Shown piece after piece: positions 63,595 to 64,000 of a stretch of DNA of 64,000 nucleotides (position 1 is the first letter of the stretch; each line of letters starts with the position of its first letter). The notes under the pieces are model-generated. The model saw nothing but the letters and a program-made list of their open reading frames with translations, did not search any database and had not been told where the DNA came from. The DNA is taken from the NCBI RefSeq assembly GCF_040239565.1, contig NZ_JBEHWS010000017.1, forward strand, positions 19,226 to 83,225, read 5' to 3'. Made by a program: the position numbers and the translations under genes. The stretch comes from Fulvimarina sp040239565 (lineage in GTDB: Bacteria > Pseudomonadota > Alphaproteobacteria > Rhizobiales > Rhizobiaceae).

Positions 63595-63999
63595 CTACAT
63601 CTTGGCCATCTCCCGCTGCACGAAGCCGATGGACCAGGCGGGCGCGATCCGCCAGAGTAGGTTGAGCAGCTTAGCGTCTTTGCCGACGAGGATATCCAGC
63701 TTTCCGGCTTCCATGCCATCGAGGATGATGGATGCCGCTTTCGCCGGCGGCAAGGCCGGGTTCGCGGCTGACGAATTTCGTCCCAGATTTCCCGTATCGA
63801 CATTGGAATTCTGCGTGATGGCCGTGTTCACCGCACCGGGTATTGCGACGCTCACCGCGACGGACTTGTCGATCAGTTGGACACCTCGAAGAACCTTGAT
63901 TCCCCCGGACGAAGGCGGCTTGAATGTCGTTTCGGGATCGTGGCCGCTCTGAAGCGGCGCGTTTCCATGGTTCTTGCGATTTACGGTCTGCGTTTTTGC
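63595..63999 (-). pseudogene. SDR-like remnant lacking the catalytic core, at the window edge
   Basis: The minus-strand frame is open from the stop at 63595 to the edge. The visible 134 residues begin AKTQTVNRKNHG, pass through GGIKVLRGVQLIDKS and continue straight into VAVSVAIPGAVNTAI, the region that follows the active site in short-chain dehydrogenases. LIDKSV is where a TGxxxGIG cofactor loop would normally begin, and neither that loop nor a YxxxK motif is present, so an internal deletion of the core seems likely. The last base of the window is compatible with an ATG just outside it. An upstream fusion or frameshift cannot be excluded because the 5' side is cut. Confidence 0.45.
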
Positions 64000-64000
64000 C

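Overview
The window is chromosomal DNA from an alphaproteobacterium, very probably of the order Hyphomicrobiales (Rhizobiales). The evidence is the gene set: a GcrA regulator, a DivL-type kinase with tyrosine in its H-box, the ChvG/ChvI-HprK-EIIA-HPr cluster next to ahcY, a phosphatidylcholine synthase, and the dacF-tmk-holB-metG-tatD-MBL operon. Base composition is high in GC and coding density is high. I could not place the genus. I saw no rRNA, CRISPR array, transposase, integrase or phage gene.

Layout. 0-8 kb holds a cut-off DUF4167 protein, a small membrane protein, clpB, an aldo/keto reductase, rpsD, ttcA and an inositol-monophosphatase-family gene. 8.1-12 kb is a small catabolic cluster: a decayed QuiC-like dioxygenase gene, a BKACE-family enzyme, a quinate/shikimate-type dehydrogenase and a divergent TetR regulator with a palindrome between them. 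12-16 kb has tRNA-Lys, a PilZ protein, and ilvC with a TetR gene upstream that is preceded by a perfect 25-nt palindrome, then an FAD monooxygenase. 16-25 kb is a long minus-strand run: rlpA-like lipoprotein, dacF-like, tmk, holB, metG, tatD-like, MBL-fold, mazG. 25.6-31.6 kb has tRNA-Gly, tRNA-Tyr, rlmB, gcrA, a VOC gene interrupted by one amber codon, and argD-argF-hslO behind a structured leader.

31.6-43 kb contains glgX, a quinone oxidoreductase, pcs, a UbiH-type hydroxylase, an AEC transporter, hspQ, a two-domain PilZ protein, an SDR, an acidic secreted protein, a LuxR-solo/alkB pair joined by a GTGA overlap, and a small RlpA-like protein. 43-55 kb is a signalling core: chvI-chvG-hprK-EIIA-ptsH, ahcY with a possible SahR-type operator, then divL, a tsaE/phosphotransferase fusion and a MurU-like nucleotidyltransferase joined by ATGA overlaps. 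54.7-60.1 kb has two half-size ABC exporters, trmL and an SDR. The last 4 kb is looser: two orphan secreted proteins, the second in clearly AT-richer DNA, and an SDR remnant at the right edge.

Functionally the window is mostly housekeeping (translation, arginine and branched-chain synthesis, envelope, replication) plus the alphaproteobacterial cell-cycle and envelope-stress regulators. The least ordinary parts are the broken QuiC-like gene with a 7-bp tandem duplication, the LuxR-AlkB unit, the argD and rpsD leaders, a carboxypeptidase that has lost two active-site motifs, and the AT-rich right end.
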